Shown: positions 10,601-31,200 of the stretch, in pieces
How the letters are laid out: each line of letters begins with the position of its first letter
How positions within the stretch are numbered: the stretch's first letter is position 1
Source: Mansonella perstans
Lineage: Eukaryota > Nematoda > Chromadorea > Rhabditida > Onchocercidae
Reading direction: 5' to 3'
Assembly (NCBI GenBank): GCA_037074765.1
Contig: JBAMDO010000181.1
Span: 496,001-560,000 of the forward strand
Length of the DNA: 64,000 nucleotides
Made by a program: the position numbers and the translations under genes
Notes under the pieces: generated by a model
Seen by the model: only the letters and a program-made list of their open reading frames with translations
Database searches by the model: none
What the model was told of the DNA's origin: nothing

Positions 10601-13600
10601 TATTTTTTCACATAAGGTAATGATGCCGACAAAAATGTGCGTAAAAACTGATGCAAAGGGTATTTGATTTATATCAAATTCTAATTTTTCTCGGCATTTG
10701 ACTGAATAACCGTGAACGTTGTTTGTTTGTTTTTTCTCTCTTTTCCTTCCGTTTTTTCTCTTTTTTGAATGACACTAAAAAATGAGTTAATTAGTTTAAT
10801 GGGAAAATCCATCAGCTACTATACTACGACGTTAATAACGAAATATTTCATTGGAAAAAAAGAAATTTTCATTAAAATTTGTAATATTATTATGACCAAT
10901 GTCAATTTCAACTCCCGTTCCCCCTTCCTCTTTCCGTCATCTTTCTCCCTCTCTCTCATTCTTCCCGTTCATCATCTACTTCTCCTGCGTTCCTGCATTT
11001 TCCTATACCCCGCCTTTCCGCAGTTGCTTTTCCTGTATGCTTGAATTTTCCGTCCAATTTTTTATAGTTTCATTTTGTACTAATAAAAATTGGAAATTGG
11101 GAAACGTGTGGTAAATTGAAATGAGAGCCATCTTCGTTCCTTGTTACGTAACTTTCTTTGTGATGTCTTACATATACCCATGCTCAAAATTGCACTTCGG
11201 ATTCACTTCACATATATGAAAATATGCGTTAACGTTTCACTAGAGTTCTATTTGTGAAGACCGATTTGTTTATCGTTACTCCAAAAAACGAAAATGTTGT
11301 AAGCTATAAAATGCGTCATTAATGTAAAAATAAATGCTTAACCACAATTTTGCCGCCGAAGATTCTGTGGAGACTGAAAGCGTATCACCGGTTAATTGTG
11401 AGCAATTTCCTTGCCTCTTTCTCTTCTTTACTCTCCACACCTACCAGAAGTAGATTGTTGTAATTAATTATTTCATTCGAACAAATAAAAAATGGTGCTG
11501 TCTTTCCCAACAGTTTGTTCACGTTGTGAGCAAGAAAGAAGGGAAAGGTCGAGGGCGCCGAATTGTCGTAATCTCAGTGGACAGCTGTACCAATTTTGTT
11601 TCACATTTCCTCTATAAAAGTAGTTGGAAATCAACAGCTATGCTCTTACCTATATGCTTCTTACTCTAAAAGTTGAAGTTTTCTTCAGAATGAATCTTCT
11701 CACATTTAGAGGTCTATTGAGAATATGGTTGAAATATCAGAGTTTACCGCATTTTTGCTTTGATACTGGTAACATTGTAATAATGTAACAATTATGAGCA
11801 TTTTGCGCTTTCAATGAAGACATTGCAACAAAAGAGTTCTGCTTGTTTCTAAATATCTGAAAATCCATTTTCAACTTTACAAAAACAATTTCTTTTTAAA
11901 AATTTCTTTTTTTTCTACCAAGAATAAGCAGCTTCTTCTCTGGCACGAGGAATCAATTGCGGAAATTTCGATCAAAATTTGTTCTAGTTTCAAAGTGAAA
12001 CAATACATATGCACTATCAATATACGACTGTCAACTAACATAAAATATCCAATTAATACCATCAAATTGTGAAATCCCATCCAACCATTATCACACTTGC
12101 AGCTAGAAGCTAGGTTAAAGTAAATGAACTATCATTATGGCACTTCTTTAAAAGCTAATGATACTTATGTATAACAGTAATGCGCTAGCAAGAGACGTTG
12201 TTCATTTTATATGTTTCAGTTGTCATATAGTTTTTAGTAAAAAGATAACTGATAAAAATATGAATCTCTGAAAAATCGTCAATAAATTTTTGATTTGTTT
12301 CACTTACTGGGGGAAAAGATCTGTTTCACATTTTATCAAATTTGCTGCTTTTCTATATCACATATCTAATTAACAAATAAACTGATCCAGAAAATGAGAT
12401 ATCATGCAAGAATTTACCGTGTTTGCAATATAAACAATTTTTACAATATATGCAGATGTGTAGGACAAAGTAAACAGTTAACTTTACAGCAGTAATATAC
12501 GCAGGATGGAAATTTGAAGAGAGAAATTTGAAAACTTTTTGATTGATTTTATTCTTTTTTGAGGAAAATTTCAAATCATGAATCAATATATGATTGGCTT
12601 AGTTGTTATGTTACTGGATAGAGACCGTCTTTTTGAACATTTTGTTAAAAAAAGGAATTTTTGAATTGCTTTGCAGGAATTCATTTCTTTGATATATGAA
12701 TTTCTTTTCTCATTCACTTAAAAATAGAACAAACGATGGATGTAAATGAATATTGGTATCAAATTATTAAACCTTGTCAAATTAATTTCACTAAAACAAC
12801 CGATTTTCAACAGGAGACTTAACGAATACTCTCATTTCCTACCATTAAATATATCCGAATACTAATTGAAATGCTAGATAAAAGTTTGTAGCTTAAGTAA
12901 TATAATTCATTATCAAATGGTAATCAATATAATTGATAGAAATTAACATATAATTAAATACTTTTAAATTTGAAATTATTAAAGAATTTTATCGATTGTA
13001 CAGTTTCCATTTCAAATAAACTAAATCATATCAAGGAAAAGAAGTCACAATGATTGTTAACTAGAAAGTATCAAAGTTTCAAACCTGTAAAAGATCTTGT
13101 GAAAATCATACACGATGGTAATAGGAATTTTCTAATCAAAAAAATATCATAATGTTGCACTGTAGCAACTTTTTGCTGCTACAACAGCCACTGTATACCG
13201 GTAAGCAGATAGAGATCAATTGTACAATGGTATCTGATATGCAGCTTCAGTATTATACAAAAATATGGTACTCTATGGCAGAATAAAATAAAAAATAAGC
13301 AGTAATTATAAATTAGCAAGCAAGATTATATTTCTGAAGTAATGGAAAAGTTTATGACTAGTGGAACAGGAAATTCATCGTCGTTATATTTAGCCATTTT
13401 CAGCCTTTCACATTTACAATTGCTATTGCTTCCTATTTCACTATCAATCGTTGTTTTTTCCTTACATCACTTTGACTGTATCAAATTTTCCTATGGAACA
13501 TTTCCTTTAACTCGGTGAATTTGACAATACTATATAATAAAAACTAATTTTTAACATAAAATAACAACTATAACAAACAAAAGATGAATTCAATCAAATT
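7613..13600. other. AT-rich intergenic DNA between convergent Rab40-like and MSX genes
   Basis: Six kilobases between the 3' ends of two genes. It holds long A/T runs (26 A at 9054-9079) and no gene I can defend. Two stretches of more mixed base composition stand out and are listed as findings: a 69-codon plus frame at 8803-9012 and a minus frame at 9213-9455 that ends at a good splice donor. A short tandem duplication of 'ttactcatagg' lies near 8250-8270. Confidence 0.4.
9054..9079. repeat. Homopolymer A tract (26 A)
   Basis: Uninterrupted run of A in intergenic DNA. It could be a poly(A) relic of a retroposed sequence, because the more GC-rich 8803-9012 segment lies just upstream, but no target-site duplication was seen. 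Confidence 0.9.
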
Positions 13601-19235
<5,635 letters not shown>

Positions 19236-22200
19236 CTGAAAAGGAACAAAAATGAAAGAAGAAATTACAAATGAATTATTTTAAGTAGCATACGTATGGA
19301 AATAATCTCAAGAGTTGATGTTTAGCGTTATGTGTTGTTAGGAAATATATGTATAAAAATATTTTGCAACTTTATGACTGTAAATCATGGTATCAGTAAT
19401 TGTAATTGTGCGAATGGGTAATGAATTAATTTAAAAAAAAAAATCAATTACTCATATGTTAAAAGTTACGTTATCGAATTGAATGCATGCAAAACAATAA
19501 CATGTAGGCGGTCGTAATTTTCGGGTGCAAATGATACCATTTTAGTATTTTACACAAAAGTTGAGGGAAGCAAATGATAGGAACCGGGCAAGAGATAATG
19601 AAAAAATGCATCGAGGCCCATCCCATCCAACTAAATCCGAATATAGAAATGCCGTCGAACTCATACCAGCCGCAGTTACTTGCAGTGATATGTCAAACAA
19701 ACTGCAGTTGCATACCAAACTTGTTCCTCCCTTTACCGTTGACTTATTGAGCATCAAAAACGATGAATGGTACCTCCCACATTTGTCTGATTTGTTTTAC
19801 TTTCAGCAGTTTTGTACTGTTGCTCCCGCTGTTAACGGCACCATCATCCGGTGCAACAGCATGAATGATGATGATGATAATGAGGTTGTTAATGGCTACA
19901 ATTATGATCATGTTACTTTGTTGAGGATATTCATAATGGATGTGATAATGTTTTACTAATGTTAGTTGTAACAACGGTTATGAAAATGTTAGCCGTAATT
20001 ATTATGGACATATTAGGAATGATTACTGATAAAACAACAATTTATGAAAGTGATGATTCTCGAAGGTAACAGAATTCCATGTGATAAGGAAAAGCATCAG
20101 TGCATGAGATGAAGTATCATGGAAGTAGGTAGTTGATTGGAGAATGAATGAAGGGTACCGCTCTCTACATAACATCAACCCATCCATTCTCCAACCATTA
20201 TCCAATGGGATTCTGCTCCTCCTCTGGGAAACAGATCTAATAAGTGAAATTGATGGATCATTATAATTGCTACTTACTCCTAATGCTTTTCCCTTCATTT
20301 TTAACAACTTTCAAATAGCTTATTGAAACGCTTAATTGCTTCTTTCTAATCTATTCACTCCGTACATGGGTTCCAACTGTGGACATGTAACATTGTAAGA
20401 ATTCCGTCATTATCTCCCACTCTGACATTTTCTCCTTTCATCGATATTTGCCCAGCGTTTTCCTAAGTTTATACAAGATTGTCAACTATTCAACGACGAT
20501 TTGGTTGATGCATTATTAGGAAACAATGCTGCTGATTCTGATTAAACTATTATCCATAAATCCGGTAGATTTTTACAAAATATGACATTGCAGCTTTGTT
20601 TTGACCAATAAGTTGACCTTGCTTGTGATTGGTGTCAACTTTCACGGGATAGTGCCATTGTATTGCCATTCTGGATGAGAAATAAATTTGACATCGGTAA
20701 AATGATAGCTCATTTTTATCTTCACCACATTATCTGCACTCTTACATAATTCCCAACTTTTTTTTTTTTATCTCATTCTTTCATTGTTTTAGAAAATATA
20801 CCCAAATATTATAGGATGAACGAATAAAAATTAACATATAAAACTGGTGAAATAGAAATAGTCTATACTTCGTATAGTGCTACCGTATCCAGCTATTGCA
20901 GGTAGTTGTCAAAAGTGAATCTGATTAACAAAGCTTAGGATTGCGCATGTTAATATGACACGTTGGCACAAACTGACAAAGACGCAGAGGATTGCTTTAT
21001 TAGCTTTTATTACAAGAAATGAATTAATTAAGCAGCTGGTGCCCTCACGAAATTGCCATTAACCCTTTCTTAGTGCAATTTAATCGCCTTCAAAATTTTC
21101 TAATTATCTAATTTGAGCAATGACACTGCTCAAGCTTGTGTCAACTCTTTTCCTTTACCGGGTCCAGTCTGAATAAATAAACTGCCTTAAAATTACCTGA
21201 ACTATTGAGCGTTTATTTGTCTTATACACCCAGGGAAAAAAATGAAAGAAAAGTTCATCAAGAAACTTCGGAGCTCATGAAGTAAAAAGAACTAAATAAA
21301 CAAAGAAATGAAAACGAAAAGAATTTGATTACACACAACAGACTTACTGTCTTCCTTCAAACTTCAAGTTATTGTGGCAGTTTTTGTTATCTTTGCAAAT
21401 TTACAAAATAATTATGGGTCTAATTTTTTATTCAAATATATTTGAAATTTATCTCAAATTTAAGGATACTATATTCTACACCTAAATAAGATCTTGTTAT
21501 GCAAATACTTAGATTGTTGTATCAAGGAAACATAAGAATCGATATAACTTTTGCTCATTAACTTCCATATATATTAAAATGGCATTTTCGACATGATATC
21601 GAGTGATAAGCATGAACTTCAAAATAAATATAAACTTAACATTGTTGAATGATTGTTGAAATTTGTTTTATTTAACTTGAGCTTTTTCAAGATTTATTGC
21701 TTCCACACTATCAATATGACGTGAAAAATTAACAGGTGTTGTGTTGTAAGCTGACAAATTAGTAGGAAGCTGTTAGTTGTTGGTTTTGTTTATTTTCATT
21801 AAGAACACTAATTCACTAAAGATTTATGAATGGATAATTGCTACATAAAAAAAAGAAAAAACAAACAAACAAAAAAGAAAGAATTCTGATCGACTGCAAT
21901 TTCAAAATTACAGAATAGATTCTACGATTTATAAATTACCATTTTCGTATTTCAGTGAAAAATGTTGGAAAAAACTTTTTAATACGGATGTCAAGCGAGA
22001 TGATACGGTATATTATAATATGGAAGAAAGAAGTTTAGAACCTTTAAGATAGAGCTATAAAATTATACCATCATGGCCATCGGTAAACAATTAATAATTT
22101 TTATGCTTTTCAAAAAAATTGAAGAATTTAACAGTATAATTAATGAAAAACAAATTAAGATCGATTTGGTTAAAAACTAATTGGTTTGATTTAATGGATG

Positions 22201-25200
22201 TATAAATTAGTGAGCACTAATTGTTTCTCTAGCATAAAATCAACAAAAATAATTTGGCTTATATAAAATATGTTCTAAAATTATTACATTGATATTTGTC
22301 CTTGATATTCATGAATATATCACAACAAAGCAGTAATTCGATCCACACAGCGCGGCACATATCATAGGTAGACATAAAGTATAAAAAAAGATAAAAATAT
22401 GAATAACTGTTGTTGTGCCAACTGTTTAAAATCGTAAGAGATGAAAAAAGGATGAACTAGTTGATAGAAAGGAAAATGGTGAAAAAATGGAAGAAAATAA
22501 ATTAGGAATAGAAGATGTGCTGATCAAGTAATTATCATAATGATTGGGTAGAGCTAAAAGTGGATTCATTATTTAATAGTTAATTTCCAGCTTTTCCCAT
22601 TACCGCAATCTTCATCAATTTGCATATTTTTTCTGGAAAGAACAGTAGTTTTCATCTTCAGGAAAGAAAATTGGCCCCATGAGGAAGCAAAATGAGCAGT
22701 AGCTTGATGCAATATGGGTTTAGATAAGCAATAAAGTACTATGCGCCTTCTGAATAGATTACTGGCCAATCGGTGTGAAGAATGCTGATAGATAAATTTG
22801 GTCTTCCTTTTCTCTTCTTCCATCCGGAAATTAATGTCGATTTTGATGATCCGGCTTGCGCTTCTTCACGTCCTTCTTTTTCCTCCTTTTTTCCTTCCTC
22901 TTCACTTACCACTGCTTTCCTTTTCTCAAAACCTATAGAACTTTCTAATTTTTCATTGATTTTCAATGTATCGCACGGGTTACTTCACTTATTACATGGC
23001 CATGTTTCTCAAATAACCAACTACTCGGGGCACACTCAATAAATATATGTAGATATACAATAATTACTATATGAGATGCTCTAATGTATCTTCACGTTAA
23101 CAGTTCAGCAGTGCCATCCGTATAATACTTAAATTTTAGTCAAATGTTTAACTTGAATCTTAAGAGAACTTTAATGAGGGCCTGATGTTTGAAAGTCAAT
23201 GTATACACGAATGGACAAAAACAGTTAAATCATGGACTATAAATTAGTAGAAAATGATGGAACTATCGGAAAAGCCGAAAATTACAGCAAGGTAGGAAAG
23301 AAAGGGGGAGGGGGAGGAGGGGAAGAGATAGTGAAACGGGGGTAAATAAGGAAGGAAAAGGAAAAAGTTTTTGGAGCGAGAAGATATTAAATGATAATGT
23401 CCAGTAATAAATTGATTTCACTGAAACAGCTGCATCGAGAATGTCCAGGAGATGGAACCTGTTTGCTTGCATTATTCGACATTCGAAAATGCATAATAAA
23501 CATTTATGATTGCACTTCCTTCGATTAGGGCTCTTTGGCTGAGCAATAGCAATTAACAGTCTATAAAATTTTTGATACGGCTGTTCTATTTACTTTCTAG
23601 CTTGTTTTTTTATACTTCATCATTTTAGCTTGAGTTTAGCCTATGTCTCTAGACCAATAAATTCTTATCCTTCAAACGACAAATATTTTGATCTTTGAAA
23701 AGACATAAATCAATAATTATAAATGGTAAATAAGTAACCCCTAATAATTCTTTCCATTTATTTAGGCCAAGACTAATAATCTATTAGTAACATTTTTTAT
23801 GCACGCAGTACTAGATTGCAGCACTACAATGCTACTACTCTTATTATCAATTCTGTTTTGATCTCCTGCATTACAAAGCACAGCATTTGGATTTCAAAAT
23901 TGACATTAATTGGCACAGTCACTTAGGTAACTTTTGATTCATTTTATATCAGATCAAACAACAACAAAAGAATATCACAAATTCCTTGAACAGTAAAATT
24001 TATCATCTATCATTTGCTTTTAACTGTTCGAAAATAGTTATATTACAGCAATAACTTATCATAGTTGTAATTAAAAGAAAACATTTGCTTTTTTTATATT
24101 TTAAGCACAAAAATGAGAAGGAACAATTTTAATTTACCAGATCGTTAAAAAAAAAAGAACTGAAATAATAAAAGTTAAAATTAAACAGATTTTGATAACT
24201 CCGGTTTATGCACTAGGAGATAACAAAAAATACAAATAGATTTTTATAGTCGGAATTCATTGAGAATGGTCCATACTGTATGTAGTGTTATAACATTATG
24301 GTGTTATAACAGCATTTTTATCACTAGAACACTAGAGTATACTTATTTTCTATGTGAAATGATCGTTGTTATAAATTTCATTTCTGAAAGTGAAGGAATT
24401 GGGAGGAAATTAGCCTTATTACGAGAAAGTGATAATCTAAATCGATAGGATTATCCTCCCTTATATGCAGCGTAAAACAGTTTAAATACACATTGACCGT
24501 TTTGATACCGACTGTTTAGCGGTCTTGATTTTTAGAGAAACAATAAAGAAATGAAGTAATTGATGGATTATTTGACAAGCGGTCCACTTAGGATAATAAT
24601 TATTGACTTTTCCATCCATCATCATTAGAATCAATTGATTACTCTTGTGAATCTCAAGAACAAATAATGAACTTACTGGATGATCTAATTGGAATTCTCT
24701 AATCCACTCTTATTTTGTCTCACTTTCTTTAACGTGTGACCAATTTTTTCCCTGCTTATTTTGAAGGAACAATTATTCATTGTTTTTCAGTCTTCATTCT
24801 TTACAAATAACTTAAATTCATTTTAGTACAACACTTAATCGTGTTTTCTTTCATTTGATTGACGACTATGAAATTATTTCTTTGAAAATGCGCTAATGGA
24901 CCGCAAGCTTATCGTATCATTTTCCCAGCCCATCACTTTTTGATAACCACACTTTCAACCATTTATCATTCTCATCAATCAGCAATGAATTCTTCCCAAA
25001 CTATTTGAAAGCAATCAATGTATTTCTTCTCATTGGATTTACATTTTTTTATCTGTCTGACTACTGTCAAAATTCAAGTGTTACAGCATTTGTATAAATC
25101 ATGTCTAACAGAACGTTGTTAGAAAAAGCTTTTTGAAGAAAAATACGATTTTTTTTCGGTTCAGTTAAGAAAACAAAGGTCAGAGATTTGGAAAAAATTG

Positions 25201-25404
25201 CTGCGAAATTTAAAACAGTAATGGAGAGTGATAGCAATAAAAAGAGATAAAGAAAGGAAAGAAAGAGGACTATTTGAGCAAATGGACGAAAGATACTTAT
25301 TTGCAAATACTAATAATTGTTGCTTACTTACAGGTAATACGATTGCAAGATTAATGATAAATGCATTTATTGTTACGATAAAGTAAAGAATTAGTTAGTT
25401 AATG

Positions 25405-25436
25405 ATATTATATAATATATATATATATATTATATA

Positions 25437-25468
<32 letters not shown>
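25405..25468. repeat. AT dinucleotide repeat, self-complementary
   Basis: About 64 bases of TA units in several blocks separated by TATTATA-type breaks; able to fold on itself. A simple microsatellite in intergenic DNA. Confidence 0.9.
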
Positions 25469-27672
25469 GTTGTTGATAGGAATTATCAGATGCAGAGTGG
25501 CATAACGCTCGTCGGGTCAACAAATGATACAAGGCACATTTTCAAATAACCAATTAACATGACTAATTAATCAGCTGCACAGTTTAAAGTTTATTTAGTG
25601 GAGGCACCAACTGCTTTATCTTTTCTCACATTCCAAAGGCAGGAAGCAAAGAAGTAGGTTCATTTCAGCACCACGCTGACTGTCACCATATCTCTAATCA
25701 CATCTATTCAGTGATCCGTCAAACAATAAAATTTTTATCCCAAAATTTCAGAATTTTATTTTCGATGCCTGGAACATCTTTTATTTTTACTATATCATAA
25801 ACATTTACCATCATTGTGAATAAAGAAATAGAAATAACAACTGCTTTTCATTATTCTTCGATTTCATCAAACAAGCAAATATTTCAAAAATTTCTTGTCC
25901 TAACTCTACCATGTTGAAAATATCCAAAATTATCAACAAAACATTTTTCGTTCTATTCTTTGCAGCTTAACTCACTTTTTAATTAACATAAATTGCTATT
26001 CAATAGTTCCAATTTACATAAGTTAAAGTTATATCTAGGTAGAAAAACACAGAGAGATAGAATTAATAACATAAATACATACACCGTAGTAAATAAACAT
26101 TCAATTAAGATTTCAATGCATGGTAGATATCATAATAATTCATTGATAATAAATAATTCTACCATTCATCAAAATCAGTTAAAAAAATTACTGAAACATA
26201 ATTGCCAGAATACAGTAGATTATTATATTAATTAGTTCTATATATTTTTAATATCTCTGATGTCATCGTTATTTGTTACAGAAAATGCTTCTGGAACAAT
26301 TTCTCTTTCACACATAGTGACCCATTATTATTCAACATATTCAAACAAAATTAATTTTGCCAAAATTTATATTAATTCAAATTCTGAACGATTTCACTAA
26401 TTATGGAGAATGCTAAATTTCCAGCAGATTGTCTAAATACACTGAAAGCCATAATCATCATTGAGTAAATAATTCGTCAGTTCAATGAACCCTATTGCAA
26501 ATTCAAATCAAAACTTGTATTACTATCCTGCAAGGAAATCTCCATCTCCAATAAAAATCTGCAGCGCCACCAAATTTTTGGTCGTTTCTTTTGCAAATAG
26601 ATAACGAGTGTCATGACTAGCTAATAAAGAGAAAAAAATGGGACAAAAGCTTTAAGTAATACTGGTAGTATTAATCTTGCGACAGAATATTCTGAAATAC
26701 AAATTTCATATCAAACAGAAAATTTCATCCAAAATTATAATGAAAGGAAAAGGTAAAAAAAAAAATTGGGGAAATGTAAGTGTTTAATCTTTCATAACTG
26801 CTTAATTGTTAGTAAATTATCGGGTCAACTATTTAATGGAAAAAAAGAAACTGCAAAGATAGATGGAAATCTTAATTACTTTATGAATATACAATTGGTA
26901 ATATAAAAGAAACTATGGGCTATATCGTAAAGAAACTATCTTATATCTTGATAATAATTCAAATTTTGAATAGATTATTTAATTTTAATTTTCCTAGAAG
27001 CTATTCCGCTCCTTTCTCTTCTATGCATCATTATGAATCTTTGGAAGGATGGAAGTTCAACGAATTGCAATGCATATAATGGTATTTTAATTTCTCTGCT
27101 AATGAATAGAAAGACCAATAAGATTCGCTTGTTAACAAAACACAGAAAGCTATTTGGATTCAACAATTAAGAGAACAGTTGTCAATCTACTGCACTCCAT
27201 CAATCAATCACTTGATCACCCAATTCGGCTTACTTTGATTGTCACAAAAATAATTGATGCTATTCGCTACTATCCAACATATATTAAGTTAGTCTCCAAG
27301 ATCCTATCAATGGTATCTTGCTTAAATATCACCAAATTAATGGTACAGCTCGATACACAACCAATAATCAAGCCATACTTATTCACACTTAATCACTTTA
27401 TATTTCCACCTATACATAACACTAACCATAGCGTACGCATGCGTCACCACAATCAATCGAAAAACATTAAAATCTATCTCTTATTTCACATAGGCAAATC
27501 CTGCCTCTATAACTCGCTTGTAATTTTTAGATAACCCCACTTTTAAAATGGTATGTTTGAAATCCAAGTTCATTCACTAATTCTGGACGTTATAACCATA
27601 ACTACAGTCACGGCCAACACTGCTAATGAAACAGTATAAAATTGTGCTCTCGCTTTCTTCGATTAGTTTTCC

Positions 27673-27700
27673 TTTTTTTTTTTTTTTTTTTTTTTTTTAT
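27673..27700. repeat. Homopolymer T tract (28 T)
   Basis: Run of T followed by 'attgcag'. It looks like a 3' splice acceptor preceded by an extreme pyrimidine tract on the plus strand, but no plausible plus-strand exon follows. Confidence 0.85.
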
Positions 27701-28206
27701 TGCAGTTGCATAGATTCGAATATCGTGCGCGAAGTATTATTCAAAATAGATACTTCGTACAAAATAAAACAATAATAAATATACTGAAAATACATTCACT
27801 GGATGAGAACGTGTGAGCAAGCAAAAAAAACGTTATACGGTAAACAGTTACTTGAATAAAACTGCAGTTTTATCATTTTCCTTATATTTTTTTCTTACAT
27901 TTTCCTTATGCTGGTTTTATTAATACCTTACAAAATTAAATCATGAATAAACGCTTAAAATTCCTCAAGTCAAGAACTCAGAATTAACTCAAGAATGATT
28001 AAAATTTAGTCCATTTTTATGGGTGAATGAATTAAAATCTCGTTTTTGTGAATTGCCAGTATCAACTTTTTCTTTCAACATAGCGAGAGGCCTAAACTGT
28101 AAAATGACATTCTCAAACAAACCAAATTTGAGTGTCATATTCATTTCAAAATGGAAAAGATAACAATAATATTTGGACAGAAATACAGTAAGTGATTTTA
28201 TATGTA

Positions 28207-31200
28207 CTAGGAACGAATAAATGGAATGTAACGCATCAAGGTTGTTTTACGATTATGATTAGCATCACTTGTTTCTGCTGCTTGTAAAACGCCTAATTGT
28301 GCTTGCGTTAACAGACACAGTGCCGATGCAACTGCTAAACCTGAAGTACCATGGGGTGTAAATTGTCGACCTCCCGTTGGTAATCGAACTGCTAAAGTGA
28401 ATACACCAGAACGGTAGTTACTACACGGTTCAACTGATATGGGAGTAGCCATCTGCAAACAAAATTCTTAAAACTTTGAAAGCACATCATGCAAAAACGC
28501 TTAAATGAAAGAAACTGATGAATCATCTTAAATAGGCGATGGCAATTTGAGTAATACTTGACGCAATGCGATTTTTTAGCCAGAGATCAAAAAATAGATA
28601 TATATATATATCTACATGGTTACCAGATTTGCTCGTGGAGATGTCAGTTCAAGCCTCACAGAGGCGAAAGGGCGTGAAGCCATTTGTTCAATTTCATCGT
28701 AGCGTCTCTGGTTCCGTCTGAATACTTCAATTCGTAATTTAATCATCCATAATAAACCCGCAACAACGATGAGCACAACAAAACATCTGCAAACATTTCC
28801 CTAGTCGAGCACAATAAAATACTGGAAACAACTACTGCTCACATTGAATAATGAGCATGATAAATAAGAATGTAAGTCATGAACAGAACTCAGAGTGCAA
28901 GGAAGAAGCCAAGCAAACGTTCTTCAAAACCATTTCTTTGGCGCTACATTATGAGTAAGTTCAAAAATGGGTCACGAGAAAAAGAATGAAAATTATTCAA
29001 TTTCACAAAAACTGTTCAAAATTTCACGGAATAACTGAAGCAAATGTTAAACCGAAATATTTAAAATTGCATCATTCGCATAAACCACTTAATGTTTTAT
29101 TCCATTTAAATTAATTCAATTCGCTATAATCGACTACATGTGAAAGTAGCACTTCAAGAGACAAAAGGCACACACATGTCGAAAACTTAAAAAAAAAAAA
29201 AAAACTTACGCAGCAAATATCACAAAAAATAAGACCCAATTTATTGGAGGCGACTGCGAAAATGAAATTTGTATTTTTATCGGAGTAGAAAAATTGTAAA
29301 CTTTCACCTGAAACGATATAAAAATAATTTCCAGAAATAAAATGCTATACAGAAAAATGAATGCATAAATGATTAATAACATACAATGAATATATGAATA
29401 AGATTAGCAATTAAAAATGTCGTGAATAGATATCGTTTTTGGTTCCTAGATAACTGAATCAAAATCTATCTAATTCATCTTTACAAATATTCTTTTTAAA
29501 AATTTTGACGAACCAAAAACGTTGTATTAGCATCAGTTCCAAAAAAAAATCCAGGTTCAGCATTGGCACTATATGCGCGCCGAATACCATTTTCATCACA
29601 AACAGTCCTTGTCATTAACAGTTTATTTGAACCTGGGTGTCCTTCGAAAAGTGAAGAGTTGATACTCATCGAAACTAGTGCTTTTTCCGACTTCGGCGAT
29701 TCACATACTACCGTAAATTGAACATCAGTATCTCTCTAAAAGTACTTTTGAATACCGAACAAACATGAGAAAAACATAATTTTGAAATAAACTTTTCAAA
29801 ATGCATATCCAGTGGCCGAACTGATATTTTGAAATGATGCATTATGCAGTACTTTATGTGGTGTGCTGAAGAAATTGATCTGATTCACGTATTTGTCTTT
29901 CGGGTCGTCTTGATCGAGCTTAAATGTAAAAATGAAATCCACCGTCAGTTCATCTGAAAAATCACAAGGAAAAGTACACATATAAGATAAAGTATAACAA
30001 ATTAGATTCAGAACAATTTGAAAAAGAAAGTGAAATTATGTCCATCTTTCAACTTTTCACTGAACATCAAAGAGCAAGAGAAAAGTAGAACCACCAGATT
30101 CTTCTTGAGAACAACTGCAAAAATGAAACCTCAGAAGAAAAGAAGGCAGCTCACACGCCCTTATAGTTTCAATTAAAAATTTTAAATGTTGCCGCTACGT
30201 TTTGTTCATTTCCTCGTTTAGGATATTGTTGCAATCGTCAAAGAAAAACTCACAATAGCACAGCTGATTGTTTTCAGGATCCCCATAATATTTGGGTTCA
30301 CATTTACTGCAGTTCTTTCCTGTAACACCTTTTGTAGTGCAATAGCAATCACCCGTTTCTCTGTTGCACATTGTTGCCTGCCCATTGCAAAAACATTCTA
30401 AAAAAAAAACAGAGTGATCTTTATGAAAAGGAGTGCTTATACTTCATATTAGAAGGAATTCGTTCAAGAATAAATCAGAACTGAGACAAACTATTTGTTG
30501 AGAATGTTATAAAAACTTTGACATATCAGCGAAACCATTCTAAGTAAAACAGAAAATTTTTTAAACACTGAAGGAACATCTAAACGTTGGAAATTTTCAA
30601 AGTGGCAAACCTTCACACCGCCCTCCATTTCGCGGATCTCCATAAAATCCATCAGCACAGAACTGACAATGTTCACCAGTTGTGTTATGATCACATTGTG
30701 TACAACTCCGCTCTTCGATATTCCATTCAAGTAAACGCCTTCTCAACGTACAATTGCTGTGCCCATTACACTGGCAAGCTATGGAACGACGGAATAATCA
30801 GAACGAATTATTTCATACAAAGAAAACTTTGAAAATTTCAATTCAGGACAACCAAAAAAAAAGTGGAACATTTAGATGCAAGAAATAGTTCACATACAAT
30901 CTGCGCAGTATTTTATTCCAAACACTTTTTTTATGTTCAGTAGGTAAAAGAATACTTATTCAGAAAAAGGCGGAAACAAGCGGATACAACGAAAAACCAC
31001 CTAAGAAATTTTAGATGCGATTTACATTTCGTTCTCAAGCAAAATAACCAATAATTTTGAAATACCTGAGCAATTCGTGAAGTACCATTTTGATTTTCCA
31101 TCTTTCGGACAGAACAATTCGTTACCAGGAGCTTCAAGGCTACCCGATAGACATCTTCCCAAACCAGTCCCAGAACCATCGTCACACCAACCGCAATTCG

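Larger units (their letters stand above)
19236..28206. other. Nine-kilobase region without a supported gene, upstream of the MSX gene and downstream of attractin
   Basis: Since the MSX and attractin genes both run on the minus strand, this is the 5' flank of the former and 3' flank of the latter. It is mostly AT-rich. The part nearest the MSX start (19540-20300) and a block at 20580-21180 have more even base composition and motifs such as CAGCTG, TAATTAATTAAG and CCAAT-like boxes, so regulatory DNA is likely. Open frames at 19561-19959 (+), 22739-22966 (-) and 27154-27534 (+) have no family signature. Confidence 0.4.

Noticed and set aside
19561..19959. 132-codon plus-strand frame upstream of the MSX gene
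   Set aside because: Composition is coding-like in places, but no family signature and frames are open on both strands; the tail is an Asp-rich GAT repeat. Treated as part of a possible regulatory block.
22739..22966. Glu/Lys-rich minus-strand frame
   Set aside because: The charged stretch comes from a purine-rich tract; the opposite strand is equally open; no splice partners.
27154..27534. 126-codon plus-strand frame
   Set aside because: No recognisable motif and an AT-biased composition; the strand and position fit no neighbouring gene.
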